Shown here piece by piece: positions 1-8,199 of a DNA stretch of 18,000 nucleotides. The stretch comes from Candidatus Krumholzibacteriia bacterium. Its GTDB lineage: Bacteria; Krumholzibacteriota; Krumholzibacteriia; LZORAL124-64-63. The stretch lies in contig DAOWLV010000014.1 in the NCBI GenBank assembly GCA_030643455.1, positions 1 through 18,000 of the forward strand, read 5' to 3'. Under the pieces are notes generated by a model. The model ran no database searches and had not been told where the DNA came from. It saw nothing but the letters and a program-made list of their open reading frames with translations. The stretch's first letter is position 1. Every line of letters begins with the position of its first letter. Position numbers and translations under genes: made by a program.

Positions 1-802
1 GGTCCACCGTCAACAGATCGACCGCTTCCTGGTCCGGCTGGCCGAAGCGGATGCAGACTTTGTCGACCTGGGTGATGATGATCAGCACATCGGCGCCGAC
101 CAGCAGGCCGAGAAGGGCGCTGGCCCGGTCCTTGTCGATCACCGCGTCGACTCCTTCAAGGAAGCCGGCGTCGTCCCGGACGACCGGCACCCCTCCTCCG
201 CCGGTGGCGATGGTCAGCACCCCGGCCTCCACCAGGGTCCGGATGGCCTCCAATTCGATGATCTCGATGGGCGCCGGACTGGCCACGACCCGACGCCAGC
301 CGCGGCCCGCATCCCGGACGATGGTCCAACCGTTCTCGTCACGCAGGAGCCGGGCCTGTTCCTCGTCATAGAAGGGACCGATGGGTTTGACCGGTTCGGT
401 AAAGGCAGGATCTCCGCGATCGACCAGCACCTGGGTGACAACCGTGGCCGCCGGGATGTCCAGACCGATCTCCAACAGGGCGTTCTGCAGGGCCTGCTGG
501 AGCATGAACCCGAGCCCACCCTGGCTGTCGGCCCCGCAGACGAACATCGGCATGGTGGGAATGCCGTGCACGGCCATCCCTGCATCGTTGCGCAGCACGA
601 TATTGCCGACCACCGGGCCGTTGCCGTGGGTCATCACCACCTGGTGGCCGTCGCCGGCGAGGCGGGCGACCTGTTTCATGGTCGTCCGGGTGATGGCCGC
701 CTGCTGTTCGTAGGTTCCCTCCTGCCCCACGGGGATGATCGCATTGCCCCCCAGGGCGATGACAAGCCGGCGGCCCTCGACGGAACCTTGGTTAGCCGCC
801 AT
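1..802 (-). CDS. arcC: Carbamate kinase, 3' end beyond the window
   Basis: Carbamate kinase reversibly transfers phosphate between ATP and carbamate to give ADP and carbamoyl phosphate in the cytoplasm, usually as the ATP-yielding last step of arginine deiminase or related catabolism. The 267 visible residues carry the family's landmarks in order: VIALGGNAI near the N-terminus, THGNGPVVG, EPVKPIGPFY, GGGGVPV and AVIDKDRASALL, then the VDKV.IRFGQPDQ segment. The family is about 310 residues, so roughly 40-45 C-terminal residues lie outside the window. The ATG at 802-800 lies inside the last codons of the upstream aminotransferase gene (11-base overlap) and has no strong Shine-Dalgarno of its own, which suggests translational coupling. 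No arginine deiminase or ornithine carbamoyltransferase gene is visible. The family is certain; the pathway is not. Confidence 0.95.
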   Translation of the reverse strand, partial: MAANQGSVEGRRLVIALGGNAIIPVGQEGTYEQQAAITRTTMKQVARLAGDGHQVVMTHGNGPVVGNIVLRNDAGMAVHGIPTMPMFVCGADSQGGLGFMLQQALQNALLEIGLDIPAATVVTQVLVDRGDPAFTEPVKPIGPFYDEEQARLLRDENGWTIVRDAGRGWRRVVASPAPIEIIELEAIRTLVEAGVLTIATGGGGVPVVRDDAGFLEGVDAVIDKDRASALLGLLVGADVLIIITQVDKVCIRFGQPDQEAVDLLTVD

Positions 803-1964
803 TGCGAACCGTCGCGACGAAGTCCGCGAAACGCTCCAAGGCCTTGCGGATGTTGTCCTGGCTGTTGGCGTAGCTGAAGCGCAGGTAGCCTTCACCGAAT
901 GCCCCGAAGGAGGTCCCGGCCAGGGCGGCCACTCCGAACTCATCGAGCAGGCGCACTTCGGCCTCCTTGCTGGTCAACCCCGACCCGGTGATGTTGGGGA
1001 AGACGTAAAATGCTCCACGGGGCTTTTTACAGGTGATGCCCTCGATGGCGTTCAGACCATCGACCAGCAGATCGCGGCGCACCTTGAACTCCGCCACCAT
1101 GGCCTCGGCCGCGTCCTGGGGACCGGTCAGGGCTTCGGCGCCGGCGATCTGGGTGAAGGCCGCCGTGCAGCTGGTGCAGTTCGTCTGGAGCTTGGCCACC
1201 GCCGCGGCCAGCTCGGCAGGCATGATCCCGTACCCCAGCCGCCAACCCGTCATGGCGTAGGTCTTGGAATGCCCCTCCAGGATGATGGTGCGTTCCAGCA
1301 TGCCCGGCCGGGTCGAGATCGAGTCATGGGTTCCCTCGTAGATGATCTTGCTGTAGATCTCATCGCTGAGCACCCAGAAATCATGTTTGACCGCCAGTTC
1401 CGCAATGGCGTCCAGGTCGTCGGAACTGAGCATTCCGCCGGTGGGGTTCTGGGGTGAATTGATGATCAGAAGTTTGGTCCGGTCGCTGGCCGCAGCGCGG
1501 AGATCCTCGATGTCGAAGGAAAAATCCTTCTCCTCGGCCAGCTTCAGGGGGACCGCCTTGCCCTCCAGGAAATTGATGACCGATTCATAGATGGGAAATC
1601 CCGGATTGGGATAGATGACCTCATCGCCGGGGTCGACCAGGGCGGTCAGCGGGAAATAGATGATGGGCTTGCCACCGGGCACGATCACCACGTTGTCGGG
1701 ACCGACATCGATACCGCGATCACTGGCAATGTGTTCGGCGAAGACCTTCCGCACATCGGGCATGCCGGCCGCGGGACCGTAGTGGGTGTAGCCCGAACGC
1801 AAAGCTTCCACAGCCTTGTCGATGATGTTCGCAGGGGTATCAAAATCGGGTTCCCCGATTTCCAGGTGGACAATGTCACGACCCTTCGCCTCCAGGGCCT
1901 TGGCCCTGGCCAGCACCTCGAACGCGGTCTCGGTACCCAGTCTTTCCATACGCTTGGCCAGCAT
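792..1964 (-). CDS. Pyridoxal-phosphate class I/II aminotransferase (aspartate aminotransferase family)
   Basis: A 390-residue fold-type I PLP aminotransferase, the usual family length. Visible residues are the substrate/cofactor loop SPQNPTGG (Asn about 173), SDEIYSKI (Asp about 201, Tyr about 204), the Schiff-base lysine in GHSKTYAMTGWRLGY (Lys about 234, Arg about 242) and the carboxylate-binding Arg in YLRFSYA (about 362). It should move an amino group between an amino acid and a 2-oxoacid in the cytoplasm. Aspartate is the likeliest donor, but alanine or aromatic substrates cannot be excluded. The ATG at 1964 is preceded by AAGGGAG at a 6-base spacing, a strong ribosome site. A promoter-like sequence lies upstream at 2034-2062. 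The gene overlaps arcC by 11 bases, so the two probably form a two-gene unit. Confidence 0.93.
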   Translation of the reverse strand: MLAKRMERLGTETAFEVLARAKALEAKGRDIVHLEIGEPDFDTPANIIDKAVEALRSGYTHYGPAAGMPDVRKVFAEHIASDRGIDVGPDNVVIVPGGKPIIYFPLTALVDPGDEVIYPNPGFPIYESVINFLEGKAVPLKLAEEKDFSFDIEDLRAAASDRTKLLIINSPQNPTGGMLSSDDLDAIAELAVKHDFWVLSDEIYSKIIYEGTHDSISTRPGMLERTIILEGHSKTYAMTGWRLGYGIMPAELAAAVAKLQTNCTSCTAAFTQIAGAEALTGPQDAAEAMVAEFKVRRDLLVDGLNAIEGITCKKPRGAFYVFPNITGSGLTSKEAEVRLLDEFGVAALAGTSFGAFGEGYLRFSYANSQDNIRKALERFADFVATVRNGG

Positions 1965-2033
1965 GACGCACTCCCTTGTGATCTTGGGAAAACTGAAATG
2001 GGACGGGCCGATTCACCGTTCCCGATTGTGCCA

Positions 2034-2062
2034 AACGTATGATTCCGAAAGGGTCAAGTCAA
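2034..2062 (-). promoter_or_regulatory. Candidate sigma-70-type promoter for aminotransferase-arcC
   Basis: On the minus strand, TTGACT (2062-2057, five of six consensus bases) is followed after exactly 17 bases by TACGTT (2039-2034, weak -10, three of six). A start site near 2027 would give a leader of about 60 bases before the aminotransferase ATG, with the AAGGGAG ribosome site at its end. It sits in the 103-base gap after the stop of the HEAT-like gene. The -10 match is poor, so this is tentative. Confidence 0.4.
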
Positions 2063-2067
2063 CCGGT

Positions 2068-3831
2068 TCAGGTCAGGCTCTGCAGGTATTTTTTCACTTC
2101 CCGGTTCACTTCCTTGCGGATGCCGGTCCTGTCCATGGCCAAACGTTTGAGATCCACCTTGGATACGAATTGCACATGCATGAATTTCTTCAACGTGTTG
2201 ATTGGCAGGTTGACCGGGCTCTTCAGGCAGGCAAGGGGCACCCCGCGGTTGGCAAAGCCCGTGTGGAGGATCCGAACCCGGGCGATGGTTTCGATGACGA
2301 GGGGATTGCGTGTGCGGTGGACCACATCTTCCACCAGACCGGGAATGGCCACGATCTTTGGATTGCGCAGGAAACCCAGCAGGACGCTTACCGATTGGAT
2401 GTTCGTCAATACAAGGTGTTTCAGTTCGGTGACGGAAGCGGCATTGAGATCGATTTTTTCCTGGTCCCCGACCACGGGATCAGGCCCGGCCTGGAGATCA
2501 TTCGCCCAGGCCAGGATCTCGTCGATCTCCTCTTCCTCGGTCAGGTCGCAGGCCGCCGCCGGAAAATCATGTTCCAGAAAAGCTCCACCTTCGGGAATGG
2601 CGATCACCAGAATTTCATCCCGGATCTTCATTCCCGAGAGTTCCGCGGCCTCACTCCCCATACCGCTTTGTGCAATCTCCAGGATGTTCAGGCAGACCTC
2701 CGGAAAACCAGGAGGCAGGGGCAGATGGAATTCGGCCTCCTTGCCATCGGCAGGAAAATGTGACTGAACAAGATGGGCACCCGTGACAAGGTCGAGTTCT
2801 ACCCCGGGCACCCCGAGCAGGGTCAGCCTTCCGGCCAGAGCCTGCAGCAGCTTCAGACAATGGGCCATGACCGGAACCCGGACCGGGTGTTCGGCCAATC
2901 CCTCGAACAGCCCGGCAAGGGGGGCCAGTCCGGGATCCCCGTTCAGGACTTCACGCAAGGCTGCCCGGTCGCCATCCTCCAGTATATCCAGGGATCGCGA
3001 CAGGGGTCTGTGGAATTCCGTTCCCTGACATCCATCCTCGATCCAGGTGATCATCTGCCGCAGATCCCGGATTTCCGCGTCCGCCATGCCCAGAAGAGGC
3101 AGGACCCTGCTGATGGCGACCGCCCTGAACGGGTCGATGCTTCCAGCCAGGTGACTGATGCGTTCCTGCCAGGCGTCGACTTCAAGGCGCAGGAGATCCA
3201 CCAGCAGTTTCCGGTCCCCGGATTCGAAATCATCACCCAACGATAGCCTGGCCAGCAGTAGTTGCAGGCCGTCCTGCAGGGAAGGCCAGGGGGGCTCCCT
3301 TCCGGGTGGAAGCGTCGAGGAGTCAGAATCCGAACCGACTTCCTGGGTCAGGATCCCGCAGCGGTGCTTCAGGTCATCGAGCCGCTGCAGCCAATCCTGA
3401 TGGATGTTGCCGGGATCATCACCGTCGGTGCGGATACGGAAATTCAGACGGCGGGAGGAACTGAACCGTTCCACCCGGGGCATGAGACGGTCCCCGGGCG
3501 TGGAGACATCGACAAAGGCCGCCAAGAGACGGGCCCCGGCCGGATCGCCCATGACCGCAAGATATTGAATTCCCGTAAGGTACTCTTTTGCAGCATCTTT
3601 ACCAGTTATCTTTCGAAGAAACATGAACAGACTCTCTGCCCGGGAAGCCACTTCCGCATCGGCAAAGGCAAGGGCCTGAAGTCCCTCCAGGATGGATGGA
3701 TCCGGCTCCCGCGTCAGTGAAGCAGGTGAAGAACCCCATGGTAGTTTCAGATCCGCAATCGCCACCGGGTATCCTTGCTGGCAGATATATCCATGCTCGC
3801 GATGACCTCCCTGGGGAGCCCACCGGTCCAT
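2068..3831 (-). CDS. Unrecognised protein with HEAT-like C-terminal repeats; 5' end uncertain
   Basis: A 587-residue reading frame with no signal peptide or membrane segment, so probably cytoplasmic. I do not recognise the N-terminal 450 residues, which are leucine-rich and predicted helical, with an acidic stretch (DLTEEEEIDEIL) near residue 430. The last 115 residues resemble divergent helical repeats of the NP..P...A/L.....DL+.LA...R..V type (LRNPKIVAIPG, TRNPLVIETIARVR, SPVNLPINTLKKF, VDLKRLAMD). This is the pattern of HEAT-like domains in myxobacterial and delta-proteobacterial proteins of unknown role, and usually means protein-protein contact. The ATG at 3831 is the most upstream start in frame, but the first ~22 residues look unnatural. 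A GTG at 3765 has AAGGA six bases upstream and may be the start of what is translated here. A frame break is also possible (see 3747-3892). The gene follows the outer-membrane block in the same direction. Confidence 0.7.
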   Translation of the reverse strand: MDRWAPQGGHREHGYICQQGYPVAIADLKLPWGSSPASLTREPDPSILEGLQALAFADAEVASRAESLFMFLRKITGKDAAKEYLTGIQYLAVMGDPAGARLLAAFVDVSTPGDRLMPRVERFSSSRRLNFRIRTDGDDPGNIHQDWLQRLDDLKHRCGILTQEVGSDSDSSTLPPGREPPWPSLQDGLQLLLARLSLGDDFESGDRKLLVDLLRLEVDAWQERISHLAGSIDPFRAVAISRVLPLLGMADAEIRDLRQMITWIEDGCQGTEFHRPLSRSLDILEDGDRAALREVLNGDPGLAPLAGLFEGLAEHPVRVPVMAHCLKLLQALAGRLTLLGVPGVELDLVTGAHLVQSHFPADGKEAEFHLPLPPGFPEVCLNILEIAQSGMGSEAAELSGMKIRDEILVIAIPEGGAFLEHDFPAAACDLTEEEEIDEILAWANDLQAGPDPVVGDQEKIDLNAASVTELKHLVLTNIQSVSVLLGFLRNPKIVAIPGLVEDVVHRTRNPLVIETIARVRILHTGFANRGVPLACLKSPVNLPINTLKKFMHVQFVSKVDLKRLAMDRTGIRKEVNREVKKYLQSLT

Positions 3832-3892
3832 TCCGCATATTCGTTATCGGCCAGTCCCTTACATCATTTACCGCCTGTTCCTGATCTACCAT
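3747..3892 (-). other. Possible displaced 5' end of the HEAT-like gene (two frame breaks)
   Basis: An ATG at 3892-3890 overlaps the stop of the upstream barrel gene (ATGGTAG) and has GGGAG four bases before it, an ideal coupled start. It begins MVDQEQAVNDV, but that frame soon loses protein character. A second frame, open from 3863 to the TGA at 3749-3747, reads a protein-like stretch including LADNEYAEWTGGLPREVIAS and ASKDTRWRLR. This stretch runs straight up to the point where the 587-residue frame becomes natural (DLKLPWGSS). One missing base near 3857-3862 and another near 3750-3756 would join all three into a single N-terminus starting at 3892. This is inference from reading-frame quality only. 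Confidence 0.4.
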
Positions 3893-5469
3893 CGGGCTCC
3901 CGCTTCCACCCAAATGGTCCCGACGGCCCTTTCCCCGCTTCCGGATTCGGGTTGCCGCAACGAGGCGGCGGCCTGGACCCTGACTCCCCGACCAACCCAT
4001 TCAAGGCCCAGGACGGTTTCGGATCTCCAGCGGCCCCAGTGTCTGGGCAGAACAAATCCTGCCAGAGGGCTGATGGCGCTGACCAGGTCCACGGGATCGC
4101 CCCAGGCAGTCACCCAGGCCCCACGCAGTTTCCAGGCCTGGCCTGCGCCATACCATCCCGTCAAACTGATCAGACTCCGGCGCCCGTTTCCGATCTCCTT
4201 GTCCAGCCCGTAGGACCGGATCAGAAGGCGGCCCCTGTACCGGGGACGGTCCAAAACGACCTGGGCCGAGATGATGGTCCGGCGTTGGGAGCCCCCGATG
4301 CGGGGCGGCTGCCAGGGATATCGCTGCGACCAGTGCCAGGCCTTGAGATCGTTGCTGCGATAGCGGATCGCCAGATCGATCCGGGGTGACAGTTTTTTTC
4401 CGGCCTGAAGATCGATCAGGGTTTTTTCCTTCCTGCTGCGCGCCCCACCCCGGTCCAGGCTCCGCCCACGATGGACCATGGCCCGCAGGACGATTCCCGA
4501 ACTGGTGCGGGTGTATCCCCTCAGGGCGAGGCCCCGGCCATCCCAGCCGGGAAGCACCGCGGGACGGCTGGCCTGGCCGGGCGCCCCGGCCAGATCGGCA
4601 TATGCCAGCTTTCCCTCAAGCCCCGTCCCGCCGGGGGATTTCCACCCCATGTGCAGGACCACCGCGGTCGTGGCCGGGATTCCGGGCGCGACCGTCCAGA
4701 CCAGGGTTTCGAAACTTCCGAACAGGGGATTCATCTTGAATCGGCTGGCCAGACTGACGCCTCTTTCTGGATTCCCCACCAGGCCGGCGAGCGATATCCT
4801 CCAGTCCCGCCGAAGGCTACCCAGTTGAACGACAGTTGTTCGTGAATTCGGGACCCCCTTCGAATTCGCCGGTCTGCCGTTCACAAACCTCAAGATCAAG
4901 TTCCGGTGCCTGGCCCTGCCGGCGATCCCGGACAGGGATCGCGAATCCGTCGTTCCGAGCCAGGTCACCAATCGCTCGGCTCTCGGCAAAAAACCCATGT
5001 CCGCCGCCAGGGATGAACTCCGGCCCGGAGCCCCGATCATCAGACCGTGCCCCTGGATCAACCCCAGTTCCCCCACTCGCAGTTCGATCGATTCTCCGCC
5101 GGCCTCGACGGTTCCCGTGGTTTCCCGAAGTCCGGAACGATATTTCCGGATTCTGGACCGAACACGAAGCCAGCGCGTTTCCAGGGTGAATTTTCCATAA
5201 TGGTCCATTCCTTCGAATTGGAAATTTCCCACCCGGATCTGGACCGACCCATGGATCGAAAAGGGGAATCCAGGCCGGCGTCCGGGTGATTTCCCATTTT
5301 CCGCCTCATCCATGAACCGGGCCAGCTCTTCCCTGGTCGGAGGCACCCCTGCATCGGAAAGGACCTCCAGGGCTTCCTCGACATCTTCGGGGATTTCCTG
5401 CGCCACCGACGTGGCGGAAATGACCACGGTCAGAACCACCGCCAGACGGATGACCGATCCTCCGGTCAC
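3886..5469 (-). CDS. Predicted outer-membrane beta-barrel protein with signal peptide
   Basis: The 527-residue product has a signal peptide (residues 1-23, hydrophobic LAVVLTVVISAT, cleavage probably after SVA), then an acidic helical stretch (about 24-60). About 450 residues of short alternating, Arg/Gly-rich strands follow and end in a C-terminal Trp, as outer-membrane barrels usually end in an aromatic residue. ELGLIQGHGLMIG at about 134-146 resembles the FGQGL segment of barrel proteins in FCB bacteria that normally carry an N-terminal helix-hairpin-helix domain; I see no such domain here. It starts with a GTG whose GTGA overlaps the stop of the upstream gene by four bases. Substrate or cargo is unknown. 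The barrel assignment is from strand pattern and ends, not a named family match. Confidence 0.72.
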   Translation of the reverse strand: MTGGSVIRLAVVLTVVISATSVAQEIPEDVEEALEVLSDAGVPPTREELARFMDEAENGKSPGRRPGFPFSIHGSVQIRVGNFQFEGMDHYGKFTLETRWLRVRSRIRKYRSGLRETTGTVEAGGESIELRVGELGLIQGHGLMIGAPGRSSSLAADMGFLPRAERLVTWLGTTDSRSLSGIAGRARHRNLILRFVNGRPANSKGVPNSRTTVVQLGSLRRDWRISLAGLVGNPERGVSLASRFKMNPLFGSFETLVWTVAPGIPATTAVVLHMGWKSPGGTGLEGKLAYADLAGAPGQASRPAVLPGWDGRGLALRGYTRTSSGIVLRAMVHRGRSLDRGGARSRKEKTLIDLQAGKKLSPRIDLAIRYRSNDLKAWHWSQRYPWQPPRIGGSQRRTIISAQVVLDRPRYRGRLLIRSYGLDKEIGNGRRSLISLTGWYGAGQAWKLRGAWVTAWGDPVDLVSAISPLAGFVLPRHWGRWRSETVLGLEWVGRGVRVQAAASLRQPESGSGERAVGTIWVEAGARW

Positions 5470-6356
5470 CAGATAGAGGCGTCGGTATCCCCGCCGCCCA
5501 GGTGGAACCGGTGAGTAATGCCCAGTGCGGGATGGACGAGATGGGAAGTGTGAAACCAGAAACCGCCAAGCCGGGCCACCAGGGTGCCGCCCAGACTCCC
5601 TGTTTCCGGGTCAGCCCGGAAACCCAGGCCCAGGCGGGGCGTCAAGCGGCCCAGGATAGCCATGGACAGGACGGGGACTCCGTCACCCCGTTGATCACTC
5701 CTGAGGGCCAACCCCCACCCGGGATGGAAGAGCTTGAATTCGGCGAGGGTTCGCCTGCCGGCTCGGCCATGCCATTCGGGCAGGTTTCCCGGATGAATCC
5801 AGATGGCGACGTCCCCCCTGAAAAGGGATCCCATGGGGAAGGAAACCCTTCCTTCAAGACCGGTTTCAAGACTGGTGGCGACCCGCTCCCCGGTCACCAG
5901 CCAGTTGCGCCCGCGCAGCCGGACCCCCAACTGGGGATTCCCACCCAGACGCAAGCGCAAGGTACCCGCCTCCTCGACCATCAATGATTCGCCGAGACGC
6001 TCCCACGAAAACGCCAGGGACCAGGGCCATGGCCCGCCCCTCTGGACGATCCCGAATTCGAGCGATTTCAACGGCAGTTCCTTCATGGAAAACAAGTGAC
6101 CCTGACCGGCCCCGACCCAAAGTCCCCACCCGCTTCCGTGTTTCGGATTGTGATTCACACCTTCGGCCCCCAGATCCCGCGTCCCGGCCGACGCCAGGAT
6201 TGATTCCATGTCCCGGGGATTCAGCAGCCAGCCATCGGCGAAATCCCGGAGCCCTTCTCCGAACCCCACCGATGGCCCTGAAACCCAGAGAAGAACCATC
6301 ACCAGGACATCCAGGACGTGATTGGTATCCGGCAGAGGCCAGTGCCGACCCGTCAT
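5466..6356 (-). CDS. Small predicted outer-membrane beta-barrel protein
   Basis: The 296-residue protein has a hydrophobic N-terminal export segment (VLDVLVMVLLWVSGPSVG, about 15-32) and then alternating strands rich in Gly, Trp and Arg. The final residue is Trp. WLLNPRDMESILASAG near residue 43 recalls the '...NPA.L' region after the signal peptide in PorV/PorQ-type barrel proteins, and HPALGITHRFHL near the C-terminus fits a terminal strand pair; both are weak resemblances. It begins at an ATGA overlapping the lamin-tail gene's stop and ends overlapping the next barrel gene's start, so all three should be translated from one message, probably at matched levels. Function unknown; it may act as partner or anchor for the neighbouring secreted protein. 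Confidence 0.68.
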   Translation of the reverse strand: MTGRHWPLPDTNHVLDVLVMVLLWVSGPSVGFGEGLRDFADGWLLNPRDMESILASAGTRDLGAEGVNHNPKHGSGWGLWVGAGQGHLFSMKELPLKSLEFGIVQRGGPWPWSLAFSWERLGESLMVEEAGTLRLRLGGNPQLGVRLRGRNWLVTGERVATSLETGLEGRVSFPMGSLFRGDVAIWIHPGNLPEWHGRAGRRTLAEFKLFHPGWGLALRSDQRGDGVPVLSMAILGRLTPRLGLGFRADPETGSLGGTLVARLGGFWFHTSHLVHPALGITHRFHLGGGDTDASIW

Positions 6357-8122
6357 CGGATCACCATGAGGACTTTTTCCCGGCCCAGATTGTTGAAAAA
6401 ACGGTCCAGGACTTCCAACAGCACGACGTATCCTCCCGGTCCCGCCGGGCGGCCCTGGTCATCCCTGCCGTCCCACATGAGGTCGCGAGGGCCCGCACCC
6501 AGGTTCTCCCCTCCCAGATCCCGCACCAGTCCGCCCCACAGGTCGAACACGCGCAGATCCCACCCTGTCTGCGGCTCGGTCAGCTCGAACAGGAAATGGA
6601 CGGTGGTGATACCGGAGGCCGGATCGAGGACGCGCGGCTGGACCGTGAATCCCGAGGGGACGAGACCGGTCACCGCGACGCTGTTGGCACACCCGGGGGA
6701 CGAACCGGCCCTGGCTGTACATGGCGCCCAGTTGGACGCACCCGGATTTCGGGGCACCGCAGCGAGCCTTTCCAGGGACAGACCCGGATCGCTCTGTCCT
6801 CCGATAAGGGAACCCCCACCCCCGATGGTCAGGTGATCGATCACGTTGCCGAACGGGTCGGCCAGATAGACACGGTCAGCGAAATCCCGATCCCCCGTGG
6901 GTGTGTTGTTCAGGGTTGGCCAACCCGTCAGATTGACCTGGCGAGCGATGGCCAGTTCAGGCGGACATCCGGTGACCGCGCCATGCGCCTGGTTGTCCAG
7001 ATGCCACTCGGCCAGGGCAACAGAATCCTGGGTCAGGACCAGGAGTTCACCTGGAACCATCCTGACCTCCGGAAGCGGCCGCCAGGGTCCGTCTTCGTCG
7101 CGCAGGAGGTGTCCGGTTAGATCCACTTCCTGGTCCCCCGTCACCGAAATTTCCACCCATTCCCCCTGCCCCTGCCTGGGAACGGCCAGCACTTCGTTGA
7201 GGATCAAATTCCCCGGCCCGACCTGGAGCGTAGCCGGATTCAGGATCAGGGTGTCCGGGCCTTCGGGATGCGCCACGAGGACCTCGAGAGGCAGAATCCC
7301 TCCGCTTCTTGGACGGAAAATCCAGCTTATCATCCGTTCCTGGCCTGCTGGTAGCTGGTCCAGCAGGGAGGGGTGATCCTCGCTGGCTACCCGGAGAATG
7401 ATGGGTCGGGTGGGGAAGGTTTCGGTCCCGTTGTTGAGGATCTCAAGGGTGAATTGAACCCGCATGGATAGGCGGTCCACCGACGGGGGATCCAGATCCC
7501 ATGCAATCACCTCCAGGGAGAAGGGCAGGAAATTGGGGGCGCCGGGCGTGGGCTCGGCCAGGACAAAATCCATATGGTTGTTTCCCGTGTCCCGGCCGTC
7601 GGGTCGCCGGGACAGGGATCGACCGGGAGCGAGGTCCGCCGGATCAGTTTCCATCATGTCCGGGTCCGTGAGGGGTCCGTACCCCACCAGATCCAGAACC
7701 GCCTCACCACGAACCAGGCGCACGGCATCAGGACCGTTTTGAAGTCCGAGATATACTTCGGCCTGCCCGGCCGGATCACCCAACCAGTTCCTGTCCACGA
7801 TCAGGTATCTCAGGCCCGGCGCCAGCAAGAGGCCGTCCTGTCCCGTCCAGCGGTTGGCCCAGACGGCACCGACGGCCCCATTGGCGAACTGCAGTGACAC
7901 TCCCGCCAGGGATTCGGTCTCGGGACCAGTGTTCAACAATTCGACAAATTCCCGCCCACCGTCGCTGCCTTCCGGATCAGGGAGGAATTCGTTGATGACC
8001 AGGGACGCCCAGGAGGCGCCAGGCAAGGAGATAAGGGCCAGGGTGGCCAAGCCCCGAACGAACCACCGGAGGCTCAAACGGGCCATCTGGGAGATCCCAG
8101 GGGCCTTTTGGGGGATATCCAT
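6353..8122 (-). CDS. Secreted protein with two lamin-tail domains and a FlgD-like C-terminal domain
   Basis: The 589-residue protein has a signal peptide ending near GASWA (residue 39; a start at Met13 would also work). Lamin-tail domain 1 covers about 40-200: SLVINEFLPDPEGSDGGREF, ending GRSLSRRPDGRDTGNN...PTPGAPN. Residues 205-300 look like an immunoglobulin/CARDB-type spacer. Lamin-tail domain 2 covers about 305-480: NLILNEVLAVPRQGQGEWVE ... GLSLERL ... SPGCAN. Residues 520-589 form a FlgD-Ig-like module (WDLRVFDLWGGLVRDL, WDGRDDQGRPAGPGGYVVLL, ending KVLMVIR), which in FCB bacteria sits at the C-terminus of exported proteins. It is probably at the cell surface or secreted. No catalytic domain is visible. 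No clear Shine-Dalgarno precedes 8122. The gene follows the VWA gene after 77 bases and leads the coupled barrel genes. Confidence 0.85.
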   Translation of the reverse strand: MDIPQKAPGISQMARLSLRWFVRGLATLALISLPGASWASLVINEFLPDPEGSDGGREFVELLNTGPETESLAGVSLQFANGAVGAVWANRWTGQDGLLLAPGLRYLIVDRNWLGDPAGQAEVYLGLQNGPDAVRLVRGEAVLDLVGYGPLTDPDMMETDPADLAPGRSLSRRPDGRDTGNNHMDFVLAEPTPGAPNFLPFSLEVIAWDLDPPSVDRLSMRVQFTLEILNNGTETFPTRPIILRVASEDHPSLLDQLPAGQERMISWIFRPRSGGILPLEVLVAHPEGPDTLILNPATLQVGPGNLILNEVLAVPRQGQGEWVEISVTGDQEVDLTGHLLRDEDGPWRPLPEVRMVPGELLVLTQDSVALAEWHLDNQAHGAVTGCPPELAIARQVNLTGWPTLNNTPTGDRDFADRVYLADPFGNVIDHLTIGGGGSLIGGQSDPGLSLERLAAVPRNPGASNWAPCTARAGSSPGCANSVAVTGLVPSGFTVQPRVLDPASGITTVHFLFELTEPQTGWDLRVFDLWGGLVRDLGGENLGAGPRDLMWDGRDDQGRPAGPGGYVVLLEVLDRFFNNLGREKVLMVIR

Positions 8123-8199
8123 GGGAGCCGGGCATTCCGGGAGGAATGATGGGGAAACTCGGGGCTGAGGCTATCGATTCAATCGGGGAGGAAAATAAT

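Noticed and set aside
735..1457. A 240-codon plus-strand frame over the aminotransferase
   Set aside because: Antisense to a gene with full catalytic motifs, and low-complexity Gly/His/Gln-rich sequence typical of a shadow frame.
5984..7120. A 378-codon plus-strand frame over the lamin-tail and barrel genes
   Set aside because: Pro/Arg/Ser-rich shadow of genes with signal peptides and coupled starts on the other strand.
8123..8199. Possible terminator between the VWA and lamin-tail genes
   Set aside because: Only a 5-base CGATT/AATCG repeat with a one-base centre and no T-run; too weak to call.
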